DNA of 20,023 bases from DALYJJ01 sp031969915 (lineage in GTDB: Bacteria; Acidobacteriota; Terriglobia; Bryobacterales; Bryobacteraceae), in assembly GCA_031969915.1 (NCBI GenBank), contig DALYJJ010000116.1, positions 1 to 20,023 of the forward strand, read 5' to 3'. The translations under genes were made by a program, and so were the position numbers. A model generated the notes under the pieces. It worked only from the letters and a program-made list of their open reading frames with translations. It made no database searches and was not told where the DNA came from. Shown piece by piece: positions 1-6,815 of the stretch; within the stretch, counting starts at the first letter, position 1; every line of letters begins with the position of its first letter.

Positions 1-1
1 C

Positions 2-565
2 GAGCGCCTCTATCAGACCATGCTCTCCCTCGCCGGCGCGCTCACCACCTTCTCCCCGAAGCTGCACCCGCGCGACCTGCCCCTCTACGACCACGACGAA
101 CTCGCCCCCTGCTTCACCGCCCTCGACGACCTCTGCCGCAACCTGCTCGAAACCGTTGTCCCCAGTAACTTCGTCTCCCTGCCCCTCAAGCTGGTGCAGA
201 ACTCCATCTACGCCACTGCCCTCGCGGAAGACAAGTATTTCAACAACACGAAGATGTACCTGGCGGTCAGCGCCGATATGGGAGAGGGCGACCTCCTGGC
301 CAAGGCCCCGTTCCTGCTCAAGATCTGCTCCGCCGCCCACATTGAGCACCTGGTGCGGCAGGCGCTGCCCGGCGTGCCCATGACCCACATCCAGAAGCCC
401 CCCAGCGCCATCCCCGTCAAACTCAACAGCCAGTACTTCGCTCTCAATATGTCGGGCGTCGCCTGGGAGGCCGTGCTCCGGGCCCGCAATCTGGCCGCCT
501 ACGTTCCCGGCGATTTCCCCAACCCGCAGCTCGAACTGATCATCCTGCTGCCCGAGGCGTCCTGA
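2..565 (+). CDS. tssK: TssK, type VI secretion baseplate protein (first copy, 5' end outside window)
   Basis: This is the C-terminal 187 residues of a TssK protein, read in frame from base 2 to the TGA at 563-565; the start lies upstream of the window. TssK is the baseplate subunit that connects the T6SS tail to the TssL/TssM membrane complex. The family signature is visible near the end: a LPG..(M)TH stretch, then PPSAIPV, QYF.LN, a Trp, YVPG.FPNP and an acidic-hydrophobic LELI ending. The same signature recurs in the complete TssK at 5453-6805, and by eye the two agree at roughly 40% of positions over the shared region, so they are paralogues. The last 26 bases overlap the 3' end of the convergent methyltransferase gene. 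The family call is firm; which T6SS gene cluster it belongs to cannot be seen. Confidence 0.88.
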   Translation, partial: ERLYQTMLSLAGALTTFSPKLHPRDLPLYDHDELAPCFTALDDLCRNLLETVVPSNFVSLPLKLVQNSIYATALAEDKYFNNTKMYLAVSADMGEGDLLAKAPFLLKICSAAHIEHLVRQALPGVPMTHIQKPPSAIPVKLNSQYFALNMSGVAWEAVLRARNLAAYVPGDFPNPQLELIILLPEAS

Positions 566-2051
566 ACCCTTCCATCTCGACGAAGCCCGCCTGCACCAGA
601 ACCTGCAGCGCCAGGCCGAACGAATACGCGCTCACATTCTCCGGAATCGCGCCCCCGTCCCGGTAGGCCTCATAAAACTCTCTCCCGGTCCGCGTCCCAT
701 CGCACTTGGACACCAGCACCGCCTGCCAACCCGGCACGGCAAGCGTCACCCGGAACGGATACTCCACCGTCAGCGTATAGCTGTTCGCCATCCAGGTCCC
801 TGCTTCCAGCTCGTGCGAGATCTGCATCGCCATCCGCACCGGCGGAAACAGCCGCGCATCCAGCAGGCGCTCCGCGAAGCCCGGCGAGGCGGCCGCCTGC
901 TCCAGCCCCAACAGCCATTCGTACTCGGCCCGCCCGCTGGCCGGTCCATCCGTCCGCCGGGCCGTGGCCCCCGGCCGGCCCCCGGCCACGCGCTCGATGA
1001 TCAAGTTGCAGAAGTTGAACCGCTGCACGCCCAGCGCATCCAACTTCTCACGCCAGGCCTTCACATCCTGCAATGTGCCGCTGTTCTTCAGCACCGTGCT
1101 GTCCACAAAAGCATCCAGCTCGAACGTGCGAAGGCTCACCACCACCACGTCGAACTCCTCGTGCGCCGCGCCCAGCCAGGCGCGGACCCGGCTCTCCACC
1201 GTGCCGTCCTTCCGGTCGCTGCTCATCATCAGGCCACAGTAGCGGCCTCCCGGCTTCAGGTGCCCCGGCAAGCCGGAGATGATCTTCTGGCAGATCTGTT
1301 CGCCATCCACCCCGCCGCTGTGGAAGATCCACTTCTGCCGGAAAATCGGAACGTAGGGCGGGTGCCCCACCACCAGATCGAACGTCTCTCCGGCCGCGGC
1401 GTCCCACAGGTCCCCCGTGCGCGCTTCCAGGTTCCCGATCGCATTCAGCCGGGCGTTGAACCTGGCGTATTCGGTAGCCCGTGGATTGATGTCGGCCGCC
1501 ACCACGCGCCCCGCCAGGCGCGAGGCGTACAGGCCCGCAATCCCCGTTCCCGAACATAGGTCGAGTACCCGCTCGCAGCGCCCGAACAGCGCCGAGCCCA
1601 ACAGGATCAGCGTATTCGGCGCATGGGCCGGATACAGAATGTCGTCCGGCGCTTGTTCGCGGTGGCCCGCCGGATCGGTCCAACGGTCCGTCGCCATCAG
1701 AAGGCCCGCCACCGGACACAACATCACGTTGGACCACGTCTCCTCGCCGGAACCCTCCAGAATCCCCAGCTCGCGCATCGCCGCCACCGTGCCCGCGCCC
1801 AGGTGCTCCGTCAAACGATCTTCCGGCACGTACCGGCATTCGATGAACAGCCGCGCCAGGCAGCGGAACGCGTCGTCCGGCGCGGTCGGGTTCTCGATCA
1901 GATCGATGTCCAATCGCAAGAGCCGCAGCGAGGAGATCGAATAGTGAGAGCACACCCCGGTCTCAGTGAAACCGGCCCGGACCATCGCGTTGCGCAGGTC
2001 CTCGTAGGCGCTCTCCCGCGCGGTGGGGTTCGGCGTTGTGGTTGCGATCAT
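540..2051 (-). CDS. Class I SAM-dependent methyltransferase (MTS/PrmC-like)
   Basis: A 503-residue protein with a central Rossmann methyltransferase domain. The SAM-binding motif I is VLDLCSGTGIAGLYA at about residues 162-176, the acidic end of strand 2 is AADIN at 185-189, and the motif IV region is VVGHPPYVP at 227-235. This resembles the (N/D)PPY motif of enzymes that methylate amide or amine nitrogens (PrmC/HemK, RsmC and N6-adenine types), but His replaces the usual Asn/Asp. About 150 residues precede and about 200 follow the catalytic core, so it is much longer than PrmC. The substrate is not predictable. The ATG at 2049-2051 overlaps the stop of the upstream motif-array gene as ATGA, implying co-transcription and translational coupling. 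The 3' end overlaps the convergent tssK by 26 bases. The enzyme class is secure; the role is unknown. Confidence 0.85.
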   Translation of the reverse strand: MIATTTPNPTARESAYEDLRNAMVRAGFTETGVCSHYSISSLRLLRLDIDLIENPTAPDDAFRCLARLFIECRYVPEDRLTEHLGAGTVAAMRELGILEGSGEETWSNVMLCPVAGLLMATDRWTDPAGHREQAPDDILYPAHAPNTLILLGSALFGRCERVLDLCSGTGIAGLYASRLAGRVVAADINPRATEYARFNARLNAIGNLEARTGDLWDAAAGETFDLVVGHPPYVPIFRQKWIFHSGGVDGEQICQKIISGLPGHLKPGGRYCGLMMSSDRKDGTVESRVRAWLGAAHEEFDVVVVSLRTFELDAFVDSTVLKNSGTLQDVKAWREKLDALGVQRFNFCNLIIERVAGGRPGATARRTDGPASGRAEYEWLLGLEQAAASPGFAERLLDARLFPPVRMAMQISHELEAGTWMANSYTLTVEYPFRVTLAVPGWQAVLVSKCDGTRTGREFYEAYRDGGAIPENVSAYSFGLALQVLVQAGFVEMEGFRTPRAAG

Positions 2052-4324
2052 TTCATCACCAGGAAAGCGATCACTCCGAGCGCGATGACCAGAAGCGCCA
2101 CCAGCCCCAGAATCAACGGCAGTGCGGACGGCCCTCCGGCCTTCGGCACCGCGCCCGCCGCGGCCGGCATCGGTGGAGGCTGCATCGCAGGCATCGGCGG
2201 CGCTGCCGGCATCGCCGGCGCTGCGGGCATTGGAGGAGGTGCCATCCCCGGCATCGCCGGTGCGGCCGGCATCGGAGGAGGCGCCATCCCCGGCATCGCA
2301 GGCGGCGGCGGGAACGCAGGCGGCGGCGGAAAGCCGGGCGGCGGAGCGAATCCCGGCGGCGGAGGAAATCCACCGGGCGCACCACCGGGCGCACCCGGTC
2401 CTCCCGGCATCGGCCCTCCCGCTCCGGGCGGCGCAGCCGACGGGGCCTGGAACATCCGCGTGAACTCACCCGCATTGACCACGTGCTGCGGCCCCGAGGC
2501 CGGCATCGACGCCGGTCCCCCGCCCACCGCGAAGGCGCCCGTCGCGCCCGTCGGGCCCATTCCCGGCAGCGGCGCCGAGGGCGGCGGCGGCGGCGCGGGC
2601 GGCCCACCGAGTCCCGGCGTCCCAAACACGCGCGTGAACTCCCCGACACCCTGGCCCGACGGCGGCGGCGGACCCGGCGGCGCCGCTTGCGGAGCGCCGA
2701 AACTCGCCGGGAACGCCGGCCCAGGGCTCCCGGGCGCCGCGGCCGGCGGAGCGAAGGGTGACGACGACGGCGCCGGCGCCATGGGCGCCACGGGGCTCTC
2801 GAAAAACTGGGTGAACTCCCCCGGACCATGCCCGCCCGGTGAGGCCGCAGCCGGCGCGCTCAGGGGCGCGGCCGCCGCAGGCGGCGCGGGCGGCGGCGGG
2901 AACGGCGCTGCCGGAGGTCCCCCCGCGGTGCCCGGAGCCTGAAACATCCGAGTGAATTCTCCGGGGCCCGAACTCCCCGGAGCAGAAGGCGCAGCGGCAG
3001 GTGCCGGAGCCGCTGGCGGCGGGGCCGCCGGAACCGCGCCCGCCTGGAAGAACTGCGTGAACTCCCCGGCCGGCGCCTTCGGAGGCTCCGCCCCCGGCTG
3101 CGTCGTCGAACCCGGACGCCCCGCTCGCAGTGGATTGTCGGGCGTGAAGAACACAGGCTTCGCCCGTTCCGCGCGCCTCGGCTCACCGGGAGCTCCAGCC
3201 GCCGCGGGAGCCTGGAACATGCGTGTGAACTCACCGCCCGCCGGCGCAGCCGCCGGAGAACCCGGCGCAGGCCCTGGCTCGGCGGGCGCCGCCGGGGCCT
3301 GAAACAGTTGCGTGAACGACGCGGGCGTCGTGGCGGGCGCAGCCGCCGGAGGCTCCGGCGTGGGCGCGGGCGCGGGCGGAGGCGCGAGCGGAGGTGCGGA
3401 TGGCGCCGCCGGCTTGGGCGGCCCCACCGTTACCGGCTGTGTCTGGAAGAACTGCGAGAAGGATTGATCCACCGGCCCTTTCGTCAACTGCTCGAGAGTG
3501 GGCCCAGCAGCAGGTGGCCCAGCGGCGGGTGGCCCGGCGGCGGGTGGCCCGGCGGCCGCAACCGGCGGCGGCGCTTCGGCCGGCATCTGTCCCGTTGAGA
3601 ACATCTGCGTGAACGTGCCCGCTCCTCCGCCTGGCGCACTGGCCGGAGGCTGCGCTTCGAACATCTGCGTGAACGAAGGTTGGGCCGCCGGCGCCGGGGC
3701 CGCCGGCGCTGCCGGTGGTGGGGGCGCCGCGGGGGGTGCCGTCGCCGCGGTGCGAGCCGCCTCCATCTGCGCCGTCGTGAACATGCGCGTGAACTCGCCC
3801 GGCGCTTCCGACTTCGTGTCCTCCTGGAACAGCATCGTCGACGGACCCGGGGGAGACGCCACCGGCCCCGGATCCGGCGCTGCGGCCGCGGGCGGGGGCT
3901 TCACCGCTTCGCGCTGGGCCGTCGCAAACATCTGCGTGAAAGTGCCCGCCGCGCCGGCCGCAGGTTCCGGCTCCGTTTGCGAAGCCGTCGCAAACATCTG
4001 CGTGAAGGAGGTAGGCTGTCCTGCCGGAGCAGGCGCGGGCGCGGCCGCGGCCGCCGGCGATACCGGAGCGGCAGGCGCAGCAGGTTCCGGCTCCACTTGC
4101 GAAGCCGCCGCGAACATCTGTGTGAAGGAGGTAGGCTGACCCGCCGGAGCAGGCGCGGGCGCGGGCGCAGCCGATACCGGAGCGGCAGGCGCAGCAGGTT
4201 CCGGCTCCGCTTGCGAAGCCGCTGCGAACATCTGTGTGAAGGAGGTAGGCTGACCCGCCGGAGCAGGCGCGGGCGCGGCCGCCGGCGATACCGGAGCCGC
4301 AGGCGCCGCAGGCTCCGGCTCCAC
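2048..4324 (-). CDS. F-T-[RQ]-x-F motif-array protein, C-terminal frame with membrane anchor (downstream part of a frameshifted gene)
   Basis: This open frame holds about 758 residues, and its first possible start is a GTG at 4322-4324 that lies inside a repeat (the Val of the S-Q-V-E-P-E-P unit). No ribosome-binding site supports that codon, so this is best read as the continuation of the gene starting at 5274 after a frame break at about 4340. It contains 15 copies of a short motif of the form (S/T/E)-F-(T/S)-(R/Q)-(M/L/F/V)-F, such as GEFTRMFQ, SFTQMFA and GEFTQFFQ, separated by Pro/Ala/Gly-rich linkers. These are followed by a long Pro-Met-Ala-rich stretch and one strong C-terminal transmembrane helix (about residues 733-755, LPLILGLVALLVIALGVIAF) ending in MK. 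The layout is a tail-anchored, intrinsically disordered motif array. I recognise no named family. The stop overlaps the methyltransferase start as ATGA. Confidence 0.75.
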   Translation of the reverse strand: MEPEPAAPAAPVSPAAAPAPAPAGQPTSFTQMFAAASQAEPEPAAPAAPVSAAPAPAPAPAGQPTSFTQMFAAASQVEPEPAAPAAPVSPAAAAAPAPAPAGQPTSFTQMFATASQTEPEPAAGAAGTFTQMFATAQREAVKPPPAAAAPDPGPVASPPGPSTMLFQEDTKSEAPGEFTRMFTTAQMEAARTAATAPPAAPPPPAAPAAPAPAAQPSFTQMFEAQPPASAPGGGAGTFTQMFSTGQMPAEAPPPVAAAGPPAAGPPAAGPPAAGPTLEQLTKGPVDQSFSQFFQTQPVTVGPPKPAAPSAPPLAPPPAPAPTPEPPAAAPATTPASFTQLFQAPAAPAEPGPAPGSPAAAPAGGEFTRMFQAPAAAGAPGEPRRAERAKPVFFTPDNPLRAGRPGSTTQPGAEPPKAPAGEFTQFFQAGAVPAAPPPAAPAPAAAPSAPGSSGPGEFTRMFQAPGTAGGPPAAPFPPPPAPPAAAAPLSAPAAASPGGHGPGEFTQFFESPVAPMAPAPSSSPFAPPAAAPGSPGPAFPASFGAPQAAPPGPPPPSGQGVGEFTRVFGTPGLGGPPAPPPPPSAPLPGMGPTGATGAFAVGGGPASMPASGPQHVVNAGEFTRMFQAPSAAPPGAGGPMPGGPGAPGGAPGGFPPPPGFAPPPGFPPPPAFPPPPAMPGMAPPPMPAAPAMPGMAPPPMPAAPAMPAAPPMPAMQPPPMPAAAGAVPKAGGPSALPLILGLVALLVIALGVIAFLVMK
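3499..3558. repeat. Four tandem 15-bp units inside the motif-array gene
   Basis: Four consecutive 15-base units of the type GTGGCCCRGCGGCGG lie at 3499-3513, 3514-3528, 3529-3543 and 3544-3558. On the minus strand they encode a repeating A-A-G-P-P pentapeptide. The units keep frame and form a linker between two motif copies. Confidence 0.8.
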
Positions 4325-5274
4325 TTGCGAAGCCGCCGCGATACCGGAGCCGCAGGCTCCGGCTCCACTTGCGAAGCCGCCGCGAACATCTGCGTGAAGG
4401 AGGTAGGCTGTCCCGCCGGAGCCGGAGCAGGCGCGGGCTCGGCAGGCGGCGATGCCGGAGCGGCAGGCCCGGCTGCCTGCATCTGCGCCGATTGGAACAT
4501 GCGCGTGAATGAGCCGGGATCGCTCCCACCCGTCGGCGCGGGCGGCATCTCGCTCTGCGCCGTCTGGAAGAGCTGCGTAAACGAGCCCGGCGCGCCGCCC
4601 TTCGTCTCCTCTTGGAAGAGTCGTGTGAACTCCCCAGGCGGCTGCTGTGCGGGCGCCCCGGCCGTTCCCGTCTCCTCCCCGCTCTCGGGCCCGGCCGGAA
4701 TCACGCCCGTTCGAAACAACCCCGCGGGTTGCTTCGGTCCCGATGCAGCGGGCACAGGCGCAGGCGCGGGCACAGGCGCTGGAGCCGGCGCCGGCGCCGC
4801 CGGAACGGGCGCAGCCGGAGGCGCGGACGGCACCGGCGCTTGCGCGGTCTGGAACATCCGCGTGAAGTCTCCGCCTCCCGCCTCCGCGGACGGCGCGGCT
4901 GGCGGAGGCGCCGAGGTCTGGAACATCCGTGTGAACTCACCCGCCTGCGGCGGCGCGGGCGTCTCGCTGTACGAAGACATCCACGACCCCGCCGTCGCGA
5001 AGCTGTCATGCCGGTCGAGCCAGGCCTCCAACTCGCGCTCCAGCGGCTCGGTCACGATGTAGCGGTAGCCCGCGGCCGTCTCGCCGATCTCGATCACGCC
5101 CTTGCCCCGGAGCCGCTCCGCCTTGTCGAGCATCGCCCGGCGCCGCGGATCTTCGCTCCCCGGGAACATGTGCACCTGAACCGAACGGCCCGTCGCCAGT
5201 TCGGTGGCCCGCAGCGTGCGCACCGCTCCGTCGCGAACAAGTTCCTCCAACCGGTACCGCTGCTCCAAAGCCAT
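3901..5274 (-). CDS. F-T-[RQ]-x-F motif-array protein, N-terminal frame with kinase-N-lobe-like head (upstream part of a frameshifted gene)
   Basis: The start chosen is the ATG at 5272-5274, preceded by a GGGAGG Shine-Dalgarno sequence about 8 bases upstream; a TTG 33 bases further up is less likely. Residues 5-90 resemble the N-lobe of a Hanks-type kinase: YRLEELVRDG at strand 1 and the Gly loop, a TGRSVQVH strand 3 with His35 where the catalytic Lys should be, an Arg-rich helix, and YRYIVTEPLE resembling the hinge. No C-lobe, HRD or DFG follows. From residue 112 come six F-T-(R/Q)-(M/L)-F motifs in Pro/Ala linkers. Only about the first 311 residues (to base 4341) look authentic. The rest, to the stop at 3901, is an Arg-rich out-of-frame reading of the repeats. 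If the missing 70 bases were restored, one continuous protein of about 1098 residues would result, ending at 2048. Confidence 0.75.
   Translation of the reverse strand: MALEQRYRLEELVRDGAVRTLRATELATGRSVQVHMFPGSEDPRRRAMLDKAERLRGKGVIEIGETAAGYRYIVTEPLERELEAWLDRHDSFATAGSWMSSYSETPAPPQAGEFTRMFQTSAPPPAAPSAEAGGGDFTRMFQTAQAPVPSAPPAAPVPAAPAPAPAPVPAPAPVPAASGPKQPAGLFRTGVIPAGPESGEETGTAGAPAQQPPGEFTRLFQEETKGGAPGSFTQLFQTAQSEMPPAPTGGSDPGSFTRMFQSAQMQAAGPAAPASPPAEPAPAPAPAGQPTSFTQMFAAASQVEPEPAAPVSRRLRKWSRSLRRLRLRYRRRPRPRLLRRVSLPPSHRCSQRLRKRSRNLLRLPLRYRLRPRPRLLRRVSLPPSHRCSRRLRKWSRNLLRLPLRYRRRPRPRPRLLRQDSLPPSRRCLRRLRKRSRNLRPARRALSRRCLRRPSAKR
3961..4472. repeat. Tandem 114-120-bp coding repeats, one copy truncated to 44 bp
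   Basis: Direct repeats beginning CAGGYTCCGGCTCC on the plus strand start at 3961, 4081, 4195, 4309 and 4353. The spacings are 120, 114, 114 and 44 bp, and the last copy fades out near 4472. The full units are multiples of three and encode 38-40 residues of the motif array on the minus strand (Q-P-T-S-F-T-Q-M-F followed by an A-S-Q-x-E-P-E-P linker), so in-frame copy-number change would be tolerated. The 44-bp unit (4309-4352) is not a multiple of three and breaks the frame. The copies are nearly identical, indicating recent duplication or homogenisation. Confidence 0.85.
4336..4346 (-). other. Frame break: 70-bp deletion junction in tandem repeat
   Basis: In the neighbouring units, GAAGCCGCCGCG is followed by AACATCTG (coding the F-T-Q-M-F motif), and GGCGATACCGG appears 70 bases later. 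Here GCCGCCGCG (to 4340) runs straight into ATACCGG (4341 on). Short GCCG/GCG microhomology exists at both ends of the missing segment, which fits slippage or recombination during replication. The loss of 70 bases (114 minus 44) shifts the frame by one. Adding 70 to the gene span gives an exact multiple of three, so both flanking frames were evidently one gene. A sequencing or assembly collapse in this GC-rich repeat is an equal possibility. Confidence 0.75.
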
Positions 5275-5364
5275 CGCCTTCGCCTCCCGCTGGGTGGGAT
5301 TTCCCAACTATGATGGCACGCTCCCCCCGCTCTTGCTACGCTCTCGCAAGCCTCATCGCGATTC

Positions 5365-5374
5365 TTTCGCGAAA
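5365..5374. promoter_or_regulatory. Palindrome TTTCGCGAAA, possible operator
   Basis: A perfect 10-bp palindrome lies in the middle of the divergent intergenic region, about 25-35 bases upstream of the putative extended -10 for tssK. Its position would suit a regulator acting on one or both divergent transcripts. No regulator gene lies next to it in the window and chance is not excluded. Confidence 0.3.
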
Positions 5375-5431
5375 CGCGGGGTGCGGGCGAATCGCTGTGA
5401 TACAGTAGACTTCTGCCATGCGGCAAACTGG

Positions 5432-5450
5432 GCGAACGTCGAGCGTTCGC
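5432..5450 (+). promoter_or_regulatory. Perfect 7-bp inverted repeat ending 2 bases before the tssK start
   Basis: The arms GCGAACG (5432-5438) and CGTTCGC (5444-5450) flank a 5-base loop TCGAG, and the tssK ATG begins at 5453. In the mRNA this would form a GC-rich hairpin exactly where a Shine-Dalgarno sequence would be expected, and no Shine-Dalgarno sequence is seen. It could therefore limit translation of tssK, or act as a DNA operator. Confidence 0.5.
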
Positions 5451-5452
5451 GT

Positions 5453-6805
5453 ATGAAACACCTATCGCGCGTCGTGTGGTCCGAGGGCATGTATCTCGGC
5501 CCGCACCACTTTCAGGTACAGAGCCGCTACTTCGAAGATTCCATCCGTTTCGCTACGGCCTCGCTCTGGTATGAACCCTGGGGGTTGATCGCCTCCGCCG
5601 TCGACACCGAGGCCCTCCGCAACGGCACGCTCGGCTTGCTGCACGCGCGCGGAGCGTTCGCCGACGGCTTGCCCTTTCAAATCCCGGAGTGCGATCCCGC
5701 CCCCGCCGCACGCCCCATCGCCGAAATCTTCCCGCCTACCCGCGACCGCATGACCGCCTACCTCGCCATCCCGCAGCGCCGCCCCCAGGGCCGCAACACG
5801 CTGCTCGAAGGCGAAGCCAACGGCGCAGATGCGCGTTTCGTCGCCGAGAACCGGGTCCTCGGGGACGATAACACCGGCCGCGATGAGCGTCCCGTCCGCC
5901 TCGGCCGCAAGAATTTCCGCTTGGTCCTGGACGTCGAATCGTTGGACGGCTTGCTGGCCATCCCCGTGGTCCGCATCATGCGCGACGGCGCGGGCCGCTT
6001 CGCCGCCGACCCGTCCTTCGTGCCGCCCATCCTCGATATCGCCGGCAGCGATCGTCTGATGGCCATGCTCCGCCGCCTGGTCGACATCCTCGAAGAGAAG
6101 AGCAACACCATGGCCACCGCCAAGGGCGGCGCAGGGGCCTGGTCCGAATACGCGACCCGCGACATCGCCAACTTCTGGCTGCTCCATACCGTCAACTCCG
6201 CCCTCGCCCCGCTCCGCCACCGGCTGCTCTCGCGCCGCGGCCATCCCGAGGAACTCTTCACCGACATGCTGCGGCTCGGCGGCGCGCTCTGCACATTCGC
6301 CATCGACTCCCATCCCCGCTCCCTGCCGCCCTACAATCACCAGCGCCTGGACGAGTGCTTCGGCATCCTCGACGAGCACATCCGCCGCCACCTGGAAACC
6401 ATCGTTCCCACCAACTGCATCAACATCAAGCTCCCCGCCGTCGGCGACTACTTCCACGAAGGCGCCATCAACGACGACCGCGTCATCCGCAACGCCCGTT
6501 GGGTCCTCGCCGTCCGCTCCTCCGCCGGCGAGCCCGAGATCATCAACCGCAGCCCCCAATTGGTCAAGCTCTGTTCCAAGCTCTTCGTCCGCGAACTGGT
6601 GAAGCGCGCCCTTCCCGGCCTCGCGCTCACGCATCTGCCCGTGCCGCCTTCCGCCATCCCGGTCCGCGTCGATACTCAGTACTTCAGCGTCAATCGGAAA
6701 GGTCCCTGTTGGGATCACATCGTGCAGAGCAAGCAGATCGGCGTCTACGTGCCGGGCGAGCTGCCGAATCCCGAACTCGAGCTGTTTGCGATTCTCGAAA
6801 CGTGA
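5453..6805 (+). CDS. tssK: TssK, type VI secretion baseplate protein (second copy, complete)
   Basis: A 450-residue protein of normal TssK length. The start ATG at 5453 gives the family's typical beginning, with the W-x-E-G-(M)-x-L-x-P-x-H-F-Q pattern (VVWSEGMYLGPHHFQVQ) at about residues 7-23. The C-terminal half carries the LPG..LTH, PPSAIPV, QYF, YVPGELPNP and LELF blocks shared with the partial copy at 2-565. TssK trimers anchor the baseplate to the cytoplasmic parts of TssL and TssM, whose genes follow directly (10 and then 3 bases between genes), so this is the first gene of a tssK-tssL-tssM operon. The reading frame is open further upstream (to 5204), but that part overlaps the divergent gene and does not resemble TssK. 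There is no clear ribosome-binding site and a hairpin lies at the start. Confidence 0.93.
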   Translation: MKHLSRVVWSEGMYLGPHHFQVQSRYFEDSIRFATASLWYEPWGLIASAVDTEALRNGTLGLLHARGAFADGLPFQIPECDPAPAARPIAEIFPPTRDRMTAYLAIPQRRPQGRNTLLEGEANGADARFVAENRVLGDDNTGRDERPVRLGRKNFRLVLDVESLDGLLAIPVVRIMRDGAGRFAADPSFVPPILDIAGSDRLMAMLRRLVDILEEKSNTMATAKGGAGAWSEYATRDIANFWLLHTVNSALAPLRHRLLSRRGHPEELFTDMLRLGGALCTFAIDSHPRSLPPYNHQRLDECFGILDEHIRRHLETIVPTNCINIKLPAVGDYFHEGAINDDRVIRNARWVLAVRSSAGEPEIINRSPQLVKLCSKLFVRELVKRALPGLALTHLPVPPSAIPVRVDTQYFSVNRKGPCWDHIVQSKQIGVYVPGELPNPELELFAILET

Positions 6806-6815
6806 GAGGGTGATC

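Larger units (their letters stand above)
5275..5452. promoter_or_regulatory. Divergent intergenic region between the motif-array gene and the tssK-led operon
   Basis: This 178-bp stretch is the only sizeable non-coding gap and must carry the start signals of two divergent operons. Rightward, TGATACAGT at 5398-5406 resembles an extended -10 element (TGnTACAGT against TGnTATAAT), with no recognisable -35 sequence. It would place the transcript start about 40 bases before the tssK ATG. Leftward, only the GGGAGG ribosome-binding site before the ATG at 5274 is clear. Two perfect inverted repeats lie here (5365-5374 and 5432-5450) and are listed separately. The promoter call is tentative. Confidence 0.4.

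Noticed and set aside
4322..4324. GTG as an independent start for the downstream part of the motif-array gene
   Set aside because: It lies inside a repeat unit as an internal Val codon, with no ribosome-binding site; a frameshifted single gene explains it better.
3961..4472. CRISPR-like array
   Set aside because: The repeats are 114-120 bp, directly adjacent, in frame and coding; there are no short repeats with unique spacers.
1623..5062. Plus-strand Gly/Ala- and Arg-rich frames across the motif-array gene (1623-2942, 3680-5062)
   Set aside because: They are reverse-strand readings of Pro/Ala codons; only the minus-strand frame shows conserved motifs separated by variable linkers and a membrane anchor.
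5204..5452. Upstream extension of tssK to 5204
   Set aside because: It overlaps the divergent array gene, is Arg/Ser-rich without TssK resemblance, and the ATG at 5453 gives the typical TssK N-terminus.
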